Made by a program: the position numbers and the translations under genes. Positions 1 through 8,738 of a stretch of 64,000 nucleotides of DNA are shown one piece after another. The DNA is taken from NCBI RefSeq assembly GCF_003048675.2, contig NZ_CP060707.1:1860001-1924000 (forward strand), read 5' to 3'. The DNA comes from Campylobacter concisus. GTDB lineage: Bacteria > Campylobacterota > Campylobacteria > Campylobacterales > Campylobacteraceae. Within the stretch, counting starts at the first letter, position 1, and every line of letters starts with the position of its first letter. The notes under the pieces were generated by a model, which saw only the letters and a list, made by a program, of their open reading frames with translations, was not told the origin of the DNA and searched no databases.

Positions 1-4
1 AAAT

Positions 5-709
5 ATGACCTACGCTGCGATAAGAGGCGGAGAGTTTAGCAAAGAGCGAATGTTTGAAATTTCAAAAAATATCATCAGTGCAGCTGGAAATTTAGCAAAT
101 GAGGGGCATATATTTGCAAAAGAGCTCATAAAAGGCGCGATAAATGGCACTAGAGATGGCATTTTAAGGGCTATTGAAAAGCTAAAAGATGAGGCGAAAT
201 TTGCCCCAGATGAGCTAAGACTAAACTCACAGCTTTTAAATTTAAAAAACGTGGATGAAGAGTTTATAGCGCTTCTTAAAGAGCTTGAAAATGAATTTGA
301 CGGCGTGGCTAAAAGCGAGATCGAAAGCGTGATAAATAGCGAGCTTGATACAAATCTAGCAAAATTTAAACGCATAAGCGATCAAGCGATGGAGCAGATC
401 AGCTCAAGGCTTGAAGAGCTAAAATCAAACGGCGTTGCAAAGCTTATGAGCGAGGCAAACAATAAATTTGAAGCTCTAAAACAAGAGCTAAACGACAAGA
501 GCAAAAAGCTAAAGCTAAATTTTGACGCAAATGACAAGCTTGAAGGCCTCAAACAAGATATCGCAGAGTTTGAGAAAAAGGCGAACAACAAGCTTGAAGA
601 CATCAAACAAATGGATATAAAATCAGAAGCTAAGAAATTTGGCGACAGAGCCTATCAAGCTGCAAAAGACTTCATAAACGTCATAAAAAAAGATAAAAAA
701 GAGGAGTAA
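5..709 (+). CDS. coiled-coil protein of unknown function (possibly 5'-truncated)
   Basis: The reading frame opens within four bases of the window edge, so the true start may lie upstream. It encodes 234 residues that are almost wholly helical and rich in Lys, Glu and Ala. A Gly/Ala-rich amphipathic segment (about residues 25-60) is followed by a long coiled coil. Near the C-terminus three related units repeat, NNKFEALKQELN, NDKLEGLKQDIA and NNKLEDIKQMDI. There is no signal peptide or membrane segment. It resembles phasin-like or DUF6781-type helical proteins in composition, but I cannot name a function. Two hairpins follow the stop codon. Confidence 0.6.
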   Translation: MTYAAIRGGEFSKERMFEISKNIISAAGNLANEGHIFAKELIKGAINGTRDGILRAIEKLKDEAKFAPDELRLNSQLLNLKNVDEEFIALLKELENEFDGVAKSEIESVINSELDTNLAKFKRISDQAMEQISSRLEELKSNGVAKLMSEANNKFEALKQELNDKSKKLKLNFDANDKLEGLKQDIAEFEKKANNKLEDIKQMDIKSEAKKFGDRAYQAAKDFINVIKKDKKEE

Positions 710-734
710 ATTTGCCAAGCTTTTTGGCAAATTT
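708..734 (+). terminator. hairpin after the first gene
   Basis: An 11-bp inverted repeat (AAATTTGCCAA / TTGGCAAATTT) with a 5-base loop begins inside the stop region of the first gene. It is followed by a T-rich stretch and fits an intrinsic terminator. Confidence 0.6.
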
Positions 735-742
735 ATCATTTT

Positions 743-762
743 GGCTAGGTCTTAGCCTAGCC
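743..762. terminator. second hairpin, probably bidirectional
   Basis: GGCTAGG and CCTAGCC form a 7-bp stem followed by CCTTTT. It lies between two convergent genes, so it can serve both directions. Confidence 0.55.
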
Positions 763-779
763 CTTTTCATCACTTAAAT

Positions 780-1574
780 TTATAAAAATAGATAGAGCAA
801 AAACGCACCCAAGATCAAGCGGTAGATGACAAAAGGAAGCATCCTGATCCTTGAGATGATCCCCATAAATAGCTTCACGCAGATATAAGCACTAACTGCA
901 CTTATGATGACGCCAAGGGCGATGTCGCTCCAAGGCAAGGCGTTTGGATCTTTTATAAGCTTGATGCTCTCAAGTCCGCCAGCTAGTATGATGACAGGTA
1001 TCGAAAGTAAAAATGAGAAATTTGCACTGCCTTTATGGCTAAAGCCCAAAAACAAGGCCGCTGTCATCGTTATGCCTGATCTTGAGACGCCAGGGATGAG
1101 CGCCACAGCCTGCGCTAAGCCTATAATAAGAGCAAATTTTATGGTCATTTCGTATTCGCTTTTGTTTGTTGAGCGAAGATCAGCAAAGTAAAGTGCGATG
1201 CCAAAGATGATCGTAGTAACAGCGATCACAACGCCGCTTCTTGCGTACTCTTCGATCACGTTGTTGAACAAAAGTCCAAAGATGCCAACCGGGATAGTGG
1301 CAAATCCCACGCACCAGACAAGCAAGCTATCGCCCACCATCTTTCTTTGTGCTATCGAGGCAAAAAAGTCGCGAAGCAGCTTAAAAATCGTATCTTTAAA
1401 ATAAAAAAGTATCGCGCTTAGCGTACCAACATGCACTGCCACGTCAAAAGCAAGCCCTTGATCTGGCCAGCCAAGTAGCTTTGGCACCAAGATGAGATGA
1501 GCCGAGCTTGATATCGGCAAAAACTCGCTTATGCCTTGCACCAAGGCCAAAACGATAACGTGAGAAATTTCCAT
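780..1574 (-). CDS. uppP: undecaprenyl-diphosphatase UppP (BacA)
   Basis: This 264-residue polytopic inner-membrane protein recycles the lipid carrier of peptidoglycan and surface-glycan synthesis by converting undecaprenyl diphosphate to undecaprenyl phosphate. The family signatures are visible: EFLPISSSAH at residues 17-26 and a PGVSRSG motif near residue 160, which supply the conserved Glu, Ser, His and Arg of the active site. Length is typical. It starts 60 bp after the tkt stop on the same strand and may share that transcript. Loss of the family is known to raise bacitracin sensitivity. Confidence 0.95.
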   Translation of the reverse strand: MEISHVIVLALVQGISEFLPISSSAHLILVPKLLGWPDQGLAFDVAVHVGTLSAILFYFKDTIFKLLRDFFASIAQRKMVGDSLLVWCVGFATIPVGIFGLLFNNVIEEYARSGVVIAVTTIIFGIALYFADLRSTNKSEYEMTIKFALIIGLAQAVALIPGVSRSGITMTAALFLGFSHKGSANFSFLLSIPVIILAGGLESIKLIKDPNALPWSDIALGVIISAVSAYICVKLFMGIISRIRMLPFVIYRLILGAFLLYLFL

Positions 1575-1605
1575 AAAATGCCTTTTTTTGATTTTAGATT
1601 GCAGC

Positions 1606-1623
1606 TGGGGATTTTACTCCCCA
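1606..1623 (-). terminator. weak hairpin between tkt and uppP
   Basis: TGGGGA and TCCCCA form a 6-bp stem after tkt. No clear T-run follows on the minus strand, so it may only attenuate read-through into uppP. Confidence 0.25.
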
Positions 1624-1633
1624 AAGTTAAATT

Positions 1634-3544
1634 TTATATAAGTTCGCTAGCAAAATTTGCAAGCTTTTGCGGAGTAAATCCGAAGTGGTCAAATAGTTCA
1701 TTTGCCTTGCCGCTAGCGCCAAAGCTGTTCATGCCATAAACTGCGTCGGCAAATTTATACCACTCATAGCCAGTTGCGGCCTCAACTGCGATAATGGTTG
1801 TATTTTTATCTAAAATTCTAGCCACATACTCAGCTGGCTGCTCGCAAAGCAGATCAAAACAAGGTGCTGATACGATGTTTGCACCGATACCTTGCTCAGC
1901 TAGAAGTGCGGCTGCTTTTACGCAGAGTGAGACCTCGCTGCCGCTTGCTATAAATGTGATCTTTGCATCTTTTGCCGAGCTTAAAAGATATGCGCCGTTG
2001 CTAACCTCGCCAAATTCGCCTTTTGCAAGTGGGTCAAGCCCTTGGCGGCTAAGCACAAATGCGCTTGGAGCGTTTAAATTTAGAGCCACTTGCCAGCTAG
2101 CTGCGTTTTCGTTGCCATCAGCTGGGCGAAAAGTGTAGAAATTTGGCATCGCTCTAAATGTGCTAAGCTGCTCGATAGGCTGATGTGTCGGACCATCTTC
2201 GCCAACGCCGATGCTATCGTGTGTGAAGACAAAAAAGTGCTTGATGCCCATTAGCGCTGCTATCCTCGCACTTGGCTTTAGATAGTCGCTGAAGATGAAA
2301 AATGTCGCTGAAAATGGCAAGAAAAGGCCGTATCTGGCGATGCCGTTATTGATCGCTGCCATGGCGTGCTCTCTGATGCCGTAGTGGATATTTTTGCCAT
2401 TTGGGAAGTCGCCCATGCCCTTTAGCTCAGTCTTGTTTGAAGGAGCAAGATCTGCGCTACCACCGATAAAGCCAGGAAGTTTTTTAGCTATCTCGTTTAA
2501 AATAACGTGGTTTGTATCTCTTGTGGCTAGCTTTTTGTCGCTAAAGTCTGGAAATTCGATCTTGCTAAAGTCTGGGTTAAGAAGTGAGTTTAATAAATTT
2601 TTGCCCTCAATGCTTAACGCCTCAACCTTTTTGTTCCACATCGCCTCTTCAAGATCGCCCTTTTCAACTGCGCCTCTAAATCTTAAAAGCACGTCCTCGT
2701 CGATAGCAAATTTCTTCTCAGGGTCAAAGCCAGCTGCGGCCTTTGCCTTTTTGATGATCTCTTCGCCAAGTGGCGCGCCGTGGCTGTGGTGGCTGCCTTC
2801 AAGCTCCATTGCGCCGCGTGCTATGTGTGTGTTTGCGATGATGAGATATGGCGACTCTTTCTCGCTTGCTTGCTCAAGTGCAAATTCGATCTGGTTGTAG
2901 TCGTGTCCGTCGATGCGTGCGACCTCCCAGCCCTGCGCTTCAAACCTCGCCTTGACGTCCTCGCTAAATGCGATCGCTGTGTCACCCTCGATCGTGATGT
3001 TGTTTGAGTCGTAGATGAGCACAAGGTTGTCTAGTCTTAAATTTCCTGCGATTGAACATGCCTCGTAGCTTATGCCCTCTTCAAGATCGCCATCACCGCA
3101 AAGACAGTAAATTTTATGATCGATTATTTTATTATCTGACTCATTTAGCACGTTTGCAGCGTATTTTTCTGCCATGGCTAGACCAACTGCATTTGCTACG
3201 CCTTGACCAAGTGGGCCAGTAGCCACCTCAACGCCTGGAGTGTGAATTTCTGGGTGTCCTGGGGTGTTTGAGCCAAGTTGGCGAAATTTCTTAAGCTCAT
3301 CTAGGCTTAGATCGTAGCCGCTTAGGTGCAAGAAGCTATAAACCAAGCTTGATGCGTGACCACCGCTAAAAACGAGCCTATCTCTGTTTAGCCATTTTGG
3401 ATTTTTAGGGTTGTGTTTTAAAAAGTTGCTTAAAACCACCATGATATCGGCTAGGCCCATAGGAGCACCTGGGTGTCCGCTGTTAGCGTTTTGCACCATA
3501 TCAGCGCACAAAAATCTTATAGTATCGGCTTGTTTTTTTAGCAT
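1634..3544 (-). CDS. tkt: transketolase
   Basis: Thiamine-diphosphate-dependent transketolase of the non-oxidative pentose phosphate pathway. It moves two-carbon units between ketose and aldose phosphates and supplies ribose-5-phosphate and erythrose-4-phosphate. At 636 residues it is near full family length. The cofactor motif begins GDGDLEEG near residue 150 and closes with NN about 25 residues later. The substrate motifs SGGHAS, HSHGAPLG and GEDGPTHQP are present. A TATAAT box lies 25 bp upstream of the start. Adjacency to ispA matches C. jejuni as I recall it. Confidence 0.97.
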   Translation of the reverse strand: MLKKQADTIRFLCADMVQNANSGHPGAPMGLADIMVVLSNFLKHNPKNPKWLNRDRLVFSGGHASSLVYSFLHLSGYDLSLDELKKFRQLGSNTPGHPEIHTPGVEVATGPLGQGVANAVGLAMAEKYAANVLNESDNKIIDHKIYCLCGDGDLEEGISYEACSIAGNLRLDNLVLIYDSNNITIEGDTAIAFSEDVKARFEAQGWEVARIDGHDYNQIEFALEQASEKESPYLIIANTHIARGAMELEGSHHSHGAPLGEEIIKKAKAAAGFDPEKKFAIDEDVLLRFRGAVEKGDLEEAMWNKKVEALSIEGKNLLNSLLNPDFSKIEFPDFSDKKLATRDTNHVILNEIAKKLPGFIGGSADLAPSNKTELKGMGDFPNGKNIHYGIREHAMAAINNGIARYGLFLPFSATFFIFSDYLKPSARIAALMGIKHFFVFTHDSIGVGEDGPTHQPIEQLSTFRAMPNFYTFRPADGNENAASWQVALNLNAPSAFVLSRQGLDPLAKGEFGEVSNGAYLLSSAKDAKITFIASGSEVSLCVKAAALLAEQGIGANIVSAPCFDLLCEQPAEYVARILDKNTTIIAVEAATGYEWYKFADAVYGMNSFGASGKANELFDHFGFTPQKLANFASELI

Positions 3545-3568
3545 ATGATCTCCTTTTTATTGCGTCAG

Positions 3569-3574
3569 ATTATA
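3569..3574 (-). promoter_or_regulatory. -10 box of tkt
   Basis: On the minus strand this reads TATAAT, about 25 bp before the tkt ATG, with a GGAG-type ribosome binding site between them. No clear -35 is seen, as is usual in Campylobacter. Confidence 0.5.
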
Positions 3575-3652
3575 CAAAAAAGTGATTAAAACTTGCCTTG
3601 CATTTTTGCCCAAAATGTCTAAAAAGTGATATAAATTTACGAAATTTACGCA

Positions 3653-4552
3653 CTATCTTAGATGCTTGTCTGTAAGCTCTAAGATCATCTTTGCGATATT
3701 TGTATCTACTTGTTTTAGTGCCTCTTCTATCTCGCAAATAAGCTCATCTTTTTTCTTTTTTGCACCAGATAGACCAAGTAAATTTGTAAATGAGTTTTTA
3801 GCTAAGTCGTTATGCACGGGCTTTCCAGCGGCCGCTTCGTCGCTTGTAAGATCGATGATGTCGTCTTGTATCTGAAAAGCAAGCCCAAGTTTTAGGCCGA
3901 TATCATAAATTTTCTCGCACTCTGTTTCGTCTAAATTTACTATCACAGCGCCCATTTTTAGGCTAGCAGCGATGAGCTTTGCAGTCTTGTGGATGTGTAA
4001 AAAGACTAGCTCATCAAGGCTTAGCATCTTGCCAGAGAGGCCAAATTTAGCCTTTGCCCTTTTGATGTCCTCTTTGTTTGTATTTTCAAAGAAACAATCA
4101 AGCGCCTGACCTAGCACCATGCCGCTAACGCCAGCATTTTGGCTTAAAATTTCAACGCATTTTATACGAGTGTCAGCTAGCAACTCAGCGCGTGAAATTT
4201 CATAAAAAGCATGCGTATTTAGCGCATCTCCTGCAAGTATGGCAGTAGTCTCGTCGTATGTGACGTGAAGCGTTGGTGTGCCGCGTCTTAGGCTTGCGTT
4301 ATCCATCGAAGGCAGATCATCGTGGATAAGCGAGTATGTGTGCATCATCTCAAGCCCCAAAGCCACTCTCATCGCCTTTTGCGTGAGGCTTTTATCCACG
4401 TTTTCGACCACGCCAAGAAGCAAAAGCGCCCTAAAGTGCTTGCCTCCAGCCTTTAGCATAACGCCAAGCGCCTCCTCGTAGTAAGGATGAAAGCTCGGCG
4501 CCTTTGGCAAATTTGCATTTAGAAATTTTACGAAGTCCTCAAGTAGGCTCAT
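3653..4552 (-). CDS. ispA: farnesyl/geranylgeranyl-type polyprenyl diphosphate synthase
   Basis: Short-chain prenyltransferase of 299 residues that condenses isopentenyl diphosphate with allylic diphosphates; its product feeds undecaprenyl and quinone synthesis. The first Asp-rich motif (HDDLPSMDN, near residue 85) and the second (QDDIIDL, near 230) are both intact and would bind the magnesium-diphosphate. The ATG overlaps the stop of the upstream PDZ gene by 4 bp, so translation is probably coupled. Chain length of the product cannot be read with certainty from the sequence. Confidence 0.93.
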   Translation of the reverse strand: MSLLEDFVKFLNANLPKAPSFHPYYEEALGVMLKAGGKHFRALLLLGVVENVDKSLTQKAMRVALGLEMMHTYSLIHDDLPSMDNASLRRGTPTLHVTYDETTAILAGDALNTHAFYEISRAELLADTRIKCVEILSQNAGVSGMVLGQALDCFFENTNKEDIKRAKAKFGLSGKMLSLDELVFLHIHKTAKLIAASLKMGAVIVNLDETECEKIYDIGLKLGLAFQIQDDIIDLTSDEAAAGKPVHNDLAKNSFTNLLGLSGAKKKKDELICEIEEALKQVDTNIAKMILELTDKHLR

Positions 4553-5658
4553 TTTGGCACTCTTGCAAAGAACTGAAAGTCGTTTCTAGTAAATAAAAGC
4601 ACGAAATTTTGCAGGTCGCTGATCTTTTCTAAAAGCTCCTCGCGGTTACTCACACTCTCTTTGTTGTAGCCTAAAATTTTATCGCCTATTTTAATGCCAA
4701 AGATGTCAGCATTTGACTTTGGCTCGACCTTTGTAACTACTAAATTTTTATCAACCGTGATACCATAATCCACCAAAACTTTATCATCTAGCAAGCTCTC
4801 AGGCGACTTTGGCATGACATTTAAATTTGGCAGATCGAGGCTTGAAGGAGCGTCAATGTCTAGGCTTTGGTTAAATTTCACATCCCCGCTTACTGGCACT
4901 TGAAAGAGTAGCTCTTGCCTATCACGCTTCACGATGATGTCCAGTTTTGCGCCCTTTGGAGCAAAAAGCACCATCTCATTTAGCTCTCTTAGGCTCTTTG
5001 GTTTTATGCCATTTACACTAACAAGCTCATCATCAACCATCATCATCTTGCCGCGACCCAGTGGATCAACAAGGCCCACAAAGAATTTATCCTCTTTTTG
5101 CAAGAATTTCACGCCGATATCGCCGTAATATACGTCATCGTAAGATACAAAGTGCTTTAGATAGCGATTTGGTATAAATTTATCAGCTCCAACAGCTATG
5201 CCTATCATCTTGCAACAAGGCGTGTTTATCTCGCCAGTCGCGTTATACTCGAAGCTTAGTGTGTCAAAGTCGCCTAAATTTTGCCCTAAAGACTTGATGT
5301 GACCCATGACGGTGTTGTTTGCGTCATTTAAGATGCCAACCCAAGTGCTCTTTTTTATGCGCTCCTCGTTGGTCTCATCAGCCATCACAACAGGGCTTAG
5401 CTCCTTGCTAGAGCGGACCAAAAAGAGCTGTAAATACGGGTCAAATTTGACATATTCACCAAGTGGCGCTCCCTCACTTTTTGGCACTGCGATCAAATTT
5501 TTAGTGATAGCCACGCCAAAGTGTTTATTAACTGAGACGATTGAGTTTTTGTTCTTTTCAAAGCAGGCGTTAAAGTCCTCTTGTGTAGGCCTAGGATCGG
5601 CGTTTAAGCAAAGTGCTGATAGCAAAAAAGCAAGGGCAAATTTATATTTTAGTCTCAT
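4549..5658 (-). CDS. secreted tandem-PDZ protein with a degenerate trypsin-like region
   Basis: A 369-residue protein with a signal peptide (about residues 1-20), so probably periplasmic. The N-terminal half (FGVAITKNLIAV, then VKFDPYLQLFLV) resembles the beta-barrel of HtrA-like proteases, but I see no GNSGG serine motif or catalytic triad. A PDZ-like domain follows near residues 175-260 (GDIGVKFL, DDELVSVNGIKP). A second PDZ sits at the C-terminus (VTKVEPKSNADIFGIKIGD). It overlaps ybaB and ispA by 4 bp each. It may be a non-catalytic scaffold or chaperone of the cell envelope. It corresponds by position to a conserved C. jejuni gene beside ispA. Confidence 0.75.
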   Translation of the reverse strand: MRLKYKFALAFLLSALCLNADPRPTQEDFNACFEKNKNSIVSVNKHFGVAITKNLIAVPKSEGAPLGEYVKFDPYLQLFLVRSSKELSPVVMADETNEERIKKSTWVGILNDANNTVMGHIKSLGQNLGDFDTLSFEYNATGEINTPCCKMIGIAVGADKFIPNRYLKHFVSYDDVYYGDIGVKFLQKEDKFFVGLVDPLGRGKMMMVDDELVSVNGIKPKSLRELNEMVLFAPKGAKLDIIVKRDRQELLFQVPVSGDVKFNQSLDIDAPSSLDLPNLNVMPKSPESLLDDKVLVDYGITVDKNLVVTKVEPKSNADIFGIKIGDKILGYNKESVSNREELLEKISDLQNFVLLFTRNDFQFFARVPK

Positions 5659-5969
5659 TTTATCCCCATCGAAGCAAGGCCGCCAAGCATCCTTGAAGCG
5701 GTGTTTTTCTTATCGGCCTCAACCGACTTTAGCACGTCATTTACGGCGCTTATTAGCAAAATTTGCATGCTCTCTTTATCTTCAAGCAAGCTATCATCTA
5801 TGCTGATATCAAGTATCTCGCCGCTGCCATTTGCTCTAACGCTCACCAGCCCACCGCCGCTTTTTGCGCCAAATTCTTTATTTTTGCTCTCTTCTTCCAT
5901 CTGCTTGGCTTGCTTTTGCACATCTTCAAGCATCTGCCCCATCTTTGAAAAGTCAAATCCCTCAAACAT
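5655..5969 (-). CDS. YbaB/EbfC family nucleoid-associated protein
   Basis: A 104-residue DNA-binding protein of the YbaB/EbfC family, which forms dimers and coats the nucleoid. The helical N-terminus (MGQMLEDVQKQAKQMEEESK) leads into the family core with GGLVSVRANGSGEILDISID and a C-terminal helix. Length is typical. Here it lies between panD and the PDZ gene, overlapping the latter by 4 bp; in many other bacteria it is beside recR or dnaX instead. Confidence 0.9.
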   Translation of the reverse strand: MFEGFDFSKMGQMLEDVQKQAKQMEEESKNKEFGAKSGGGLVSVRANGSGEILDISIDDSLLEDKESMQILLISAVNDVLKSVEADKKNTASRMLGGLASMGIK

Positions 5970-5972
5970 CGC

Positions 5973-6320
5973 CTACTCCTTTATGATCTCGTTTTTGTTA
6001 TTTACGTGCACGATGGTTGGCTTAAATTTCTTAGCCTTTTTAAATTTCATACTAGCATACGCCACGATGATGACCACGTCTCCTACGCAGACCTTTCTAG
6101 CAGCTGCGCCGTTTAGGCAAATTTCGCCTTTTTTGCCCTTTATCACGTATGTGGCAAATCTCTCGCCATTATTTACATCTAAAATTTCAACCTTTTGATT
6201 TTCTATCAAATTTGCAGCCTTTATAAGCTCCTCGCCGATGCTGATCGAGCCAACATAGTTTAAATTTGCGTCTGTTACGACGGCTCTGTGGATCTTGCTA
6301 GCTAAAATTTCTATTGTCAT
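5973..6320 (-). CDS. panD: aspartate 1-decarboxylase precursor
   Basis: PanD makes beta-alanine from L-aspartate for pantothenate and coenzyme A. The pyruvoyl cofactor forms by self-cleavage at a Gly-Ser bond; here the site is YVGSISIG near residues 22-29, with Ser as the new N-terminus. The 115-residue length and the motifs [10 protein letters not shown] and [15 protein letters not shown] match the family. It sits 3 bp from ybaB in the same operon. Confidence 0.96.
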   Translation of the reverse strand: MTIEILASKIHRAVVTDANLNYVGSISIGEELIKAANLIENQKVEILDVNNGERFATYVIKGKKGEICLNGAAARKVCVGDVVIIVAYASMKFKKAKKFKPTIVHVNNKNEIIKE

Positions 6321-6337
6321 TTTCTGCCTTGTTTAGT

Positions 6338-6907
6338 TTATTTGCACTCTATCACTGGTCTGTTTGCTAAAAATTTCTCGTTAAATTTCTCTGCCTTTAG
6401 CGTCTTTTCTAGATCGTCAAGAGTTTTGAAATTTCTGGCAAAAGATACGCCGACTAGCCCACACTCGCTCGTTTTTGTAACATCTAGTGTTATCTCGTAG
6501 CTGTTAAATTTTGGATTATTTGGCTCTGGATAGTAAATTTCCTCACGGTAAGAGCTGTCGCTACCTATCTTTTCTATCTTAAATTTGCCCTTTTTTGGAT
6601 CTGTGGTTTTTTTTATCGCTGTTATAAAATCATCTATGTTTTTGATGCCTGGCGCATAGGTAACGCTGATTAGCTTACTCCATCCATAGCCACCCTCATC
6701 TTCCAAATAATACTCCACCGTAAATTCATTTTGGTATTTTTGGTGATAAATTTGGCCGTCATACTCTATATTTTGAGGTAGGTTGCTCACTAGATAGCTC
6801 TTTTGGTTTGCACTAGATTCTGGCTTTTGCAGCTCTTTTTGAGCAGTGGCACATCCTAGCAATAGTGCAACGCAAGTAGCCGTAAAGGCTAAATTTAAAA
6901 TTTTCAT
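6338..6907 (-). CDS. putative lipoprotein of unknown function
   Basis: A 189-residue protein with a lipobox, VALLLGC, preceded by a short signal sequence, so Cys-19 is the likely lipidated residue. I chose the ATG at 6907 because AAAGGA stands 6 bp before it; a TTG 15 bp upstream has no such site. The mature part is rich in Lys, Tyr and Glu with one further pair of cysteines near the C-terminus (TSECGL and VIECK). I recognise no family. It lies inside the nifU-murE-panD-ispA run, so an envelope role is possible. Confidence 0.7.
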   Translation of the reverse strand: MKILNLAFTATCVALLLGCATAQKELQKPESSANQKSYLVSNLPQNIEYDGQIYHQKYQNEFTVEYYLEDEGGYGWSKLISVTYAPGIKNIDDFITAIKKTTDPKKGKFKIEKIGSDSSYREEIYYPEPNNPKFNSYEITLDVTKTSECGLVGVSFARNFKTLDDLEKTLKAEKFNEKFLANRPVIECK

Positions 6908-6925
6908 CGTTTTTCCTTTCAAAAG

Positions 6926-8209
6926 TTATCTACATAAAATTTCAAGCACTACTTCTTTGTCGCTAAATGGGTGCTTGACGCCCTTTATCTCCTGATATGG
7001 CTCGTCGCCTTTGCCAAGTATGACAAGCGCCCAGCCAGGCTCTAGCTTGCTAATGGCTAGAGCGATCGCCTCTTTGCGGTTGGCGTTTCGTATCAAATTT
7101 TCATTTTGGCTCATGCCAGCGCAAATTTCGTCTATTATGCTCTCTGGCTCTTCACTTCTTGGATTGTCACTTGTGACTATGCAAATTCTTGCGTATTTTT
7201 GGGCTATCGCTCCCATTTTAGGGCGCTTTGTCCTATCTCTGTCACCGCCTGCGCCAAAGACTGCGATCAAATTTAGATGTCTAAGCGAGTTTAGCACCTT
7301 TTCTATGCCATCTGGTGTATGGGCAAAATCTACGATGACTAGCGGATCGGTGCTAACGACCTCCATCCTGCCACTCACTCCCCTAAATTTACTTATCGCC
7401 TTTGAAAGTGCGGCCGCTTCTGGGCGCTCTAGCAGGCAAACAGCTCCAAGAGCGGCGATTAGGTTATAGAGATTAAACTCGCCTTGAAGGCTTGAGTCTA
7501 TCTCCACATCGCCATTTGGCGTCTTGATAACTGCGTCTATGCCGTCTTTTAGCCCATAAACTATCGGCGCAAAGCTAGCTGGCTTTTTGAGTGCGTATGT
7601 GTAGGCGTTTTTTGGGTTAAATTTAACTCCACCATCGTCAATGTTTATGAGTTTTACGCTCTCATCGTCAAAGAAGCTTGATTTTACCCTAGCGTACTCC
7701 TCCATGCTCTTGTGGTAGTCTAGGTGATCTTGCGTTAGGTTTGTAAAAATTTTAAGAGCAAAATTTAAGCTCTCTATGCGTTTTTGAGCGATCGCGTGTG
7801 AGCTAACCTCCATCACGAAGTACTCACAGCCCTGTTCGCTGGCTGCTTTGAGATATGAGAGCGTCTTTAAAATGGCACTTGTCGTAAGCGCCTTGTCATC
7901 TATCTGCTCACCCTCTATAAAAGCCCCTCTAGTGCCACTTAGCCCGCATTTTTTGCCTAACTTTCGCAGGGTCTCGTAGATAGCCGCAGCCGTTGTGGTC
8001 TTGCCATTTGTCCCTGTGATGCCAACTATCTTTAAGCTTTCATCTATTTTTAAAAGCTTTTTGCACTCTTCAAGGGTGATTATTTTAGCGCCCTTTTTTA
8101 CCGCAGCCTCTGCAAATTTCGCATTTGCAGTGGTTTGCACAAAGTATGCACCCTGCTCGCACTCGTTTGAGTCATCTGTTATGAAGCTATTTTCTACTGA
8201 TATTTTCAT
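6926..8209 (-). CDS. murE: UDP-MurNAc-L-Ala-D-Glu:meso-diaminopimelate ligase
   Basis: Cytoplasmic Mur ligase adding meso-diaminopimelate to the peptidoglycan stem. The ATP-binding motif GTNGKTT lies near residue 65. The C-terminal motif DNPRSEEP contains the DNPR signature that selects diaminopimelate over lysine. At 427 residues it is shorter than the E. coli enzyme because the N-terminal uridine-binding domain is reduced, which I believe is common in Campylobacterota. Its start overlaps the upstream helical-protein gene by 23 bp. Confidence 0.95.
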   Translation of the reverse strand: MKISVENSFITDDSNECEQGAYFVQTTANAKFAEAAVKKGAKIITLEECKKLLKIDESLKIVGITGTNGKTTTAAAIYETLRKLGKKCGLSGTRGAFIEGEQIDDKALTTSAILKTLSYLKAASEQGCEYFVMEVSSHAIAQKRIESLNFALKIFTNLTQDHLDYHKSMEEYARVKSSFFDDESVKLINIDDGGVKFNPKNAYTYALKKPASFAPIVYGLKDGIDAVIKTPNGDVEIDSSLQGEFNLYNLIAALGAVCLLERPEAAALSKAISKFRGVSGRMEVVSTDPLVIVDFAHTPDGIEKVLNSLRHLNLIAVFGAGGDRDRTKRPKMGAIAQKYARICIVTSDNPRSEEPESIIDEICAGMSQNENLIRNANRKEAIALAISKLEPGWALVILGKGDEPYQEIKGVKHPFSDKEVVLEILCR

Positions 8210-8738
8210 CGTTTTGTCTTTTTTGTATCTCTTTAAAAAGCTGATCTATACGCTCGTCGCCGCCAAACATCACCGCCGCACTCTCAAGGTAGTTCATGCT
8301 CATATCGATGAAGTCATTTTTTATCAAATTTCCTAAAAATTCCAAAAAATCGTCTTTGTTTGAGATCATCACCTTGGTTGAGAACATGATGTTTTCAAAG
8401 ACCTTTTTAAAGCTGCCGTCCTTATAAACAGCCCTTTTAAAGTCCTCGTAGCTGATCGCGTCTTGCTCTTCAAAATACTCGCTCTCCTCGTCTCTGGACT
8501 CTAAAATTTTTAAAATTTCCTCCACGCCCTCGTCGTCCTCGCCGGCTCTTACCTTCGCCATGTAGTAGTCAAACAAGAGCTTTGCCTCCTCGGCATTTTC
8601 CTCGCCAAGAGAGCAAATTTGTATCAAAAATAGCAGATCCTTCTCGCGTGTCTTTTCGTAGGCTAGCGAAAAGTAAAAGATCGCATCTTTAAATTTAGAT
8701 CGTTTAAAGTGCTTTATGCCTACTTTTTTATAATCCAT
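8187..8738 (-). CDS. conserved helical protein between nifU and murE
   Basis: A 183-residue protein, all helical by composition, whose N-terminus (KRSKFKDAIFYFSLAYEKTREKDLL) looks like a tetratricopeptide hairpin. It has no signal peptide and is rich in Asp and Glu. I placed the start at the ATG (8738), preceded by GAGGAA inside the nifU coding region, rather than the TTG three codons earlier. It overlaps both nifU and murE, which suggests tight translational coupling. Function unknown. Confidence 0.8.
   Translation of the reverse strand: MDYKKVGIKHFKRSKFKDAIFYFSLAYEKTREKDLLFLIQICSLGEENAEEAKLLFDYYMAKVRAGEDDEGVEEILKILESRDEESEYFEEQDAISYEDFKRAVYKDGSFKKVFENIMFSTKVMISNKDDFLEFLGNLIKNDFIDMSMNYLESAAVMFGGDERIDQLFKEIQKRQNDENISRK

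Noticed and set aside
2394-2900. 168-codon plus-strand frame opposite tkt
   Set aside because: Entirely antisense to transketolase, no ribosome binding site, Ser/Pro-rich shadow composition.
5701-6198. 165-codon plus-strand frame opposite ybaB and panD
   Set aside because: Antisense to two well-supported genes; Ser/Phe/Leu-rich composition typical of a shadow frame.
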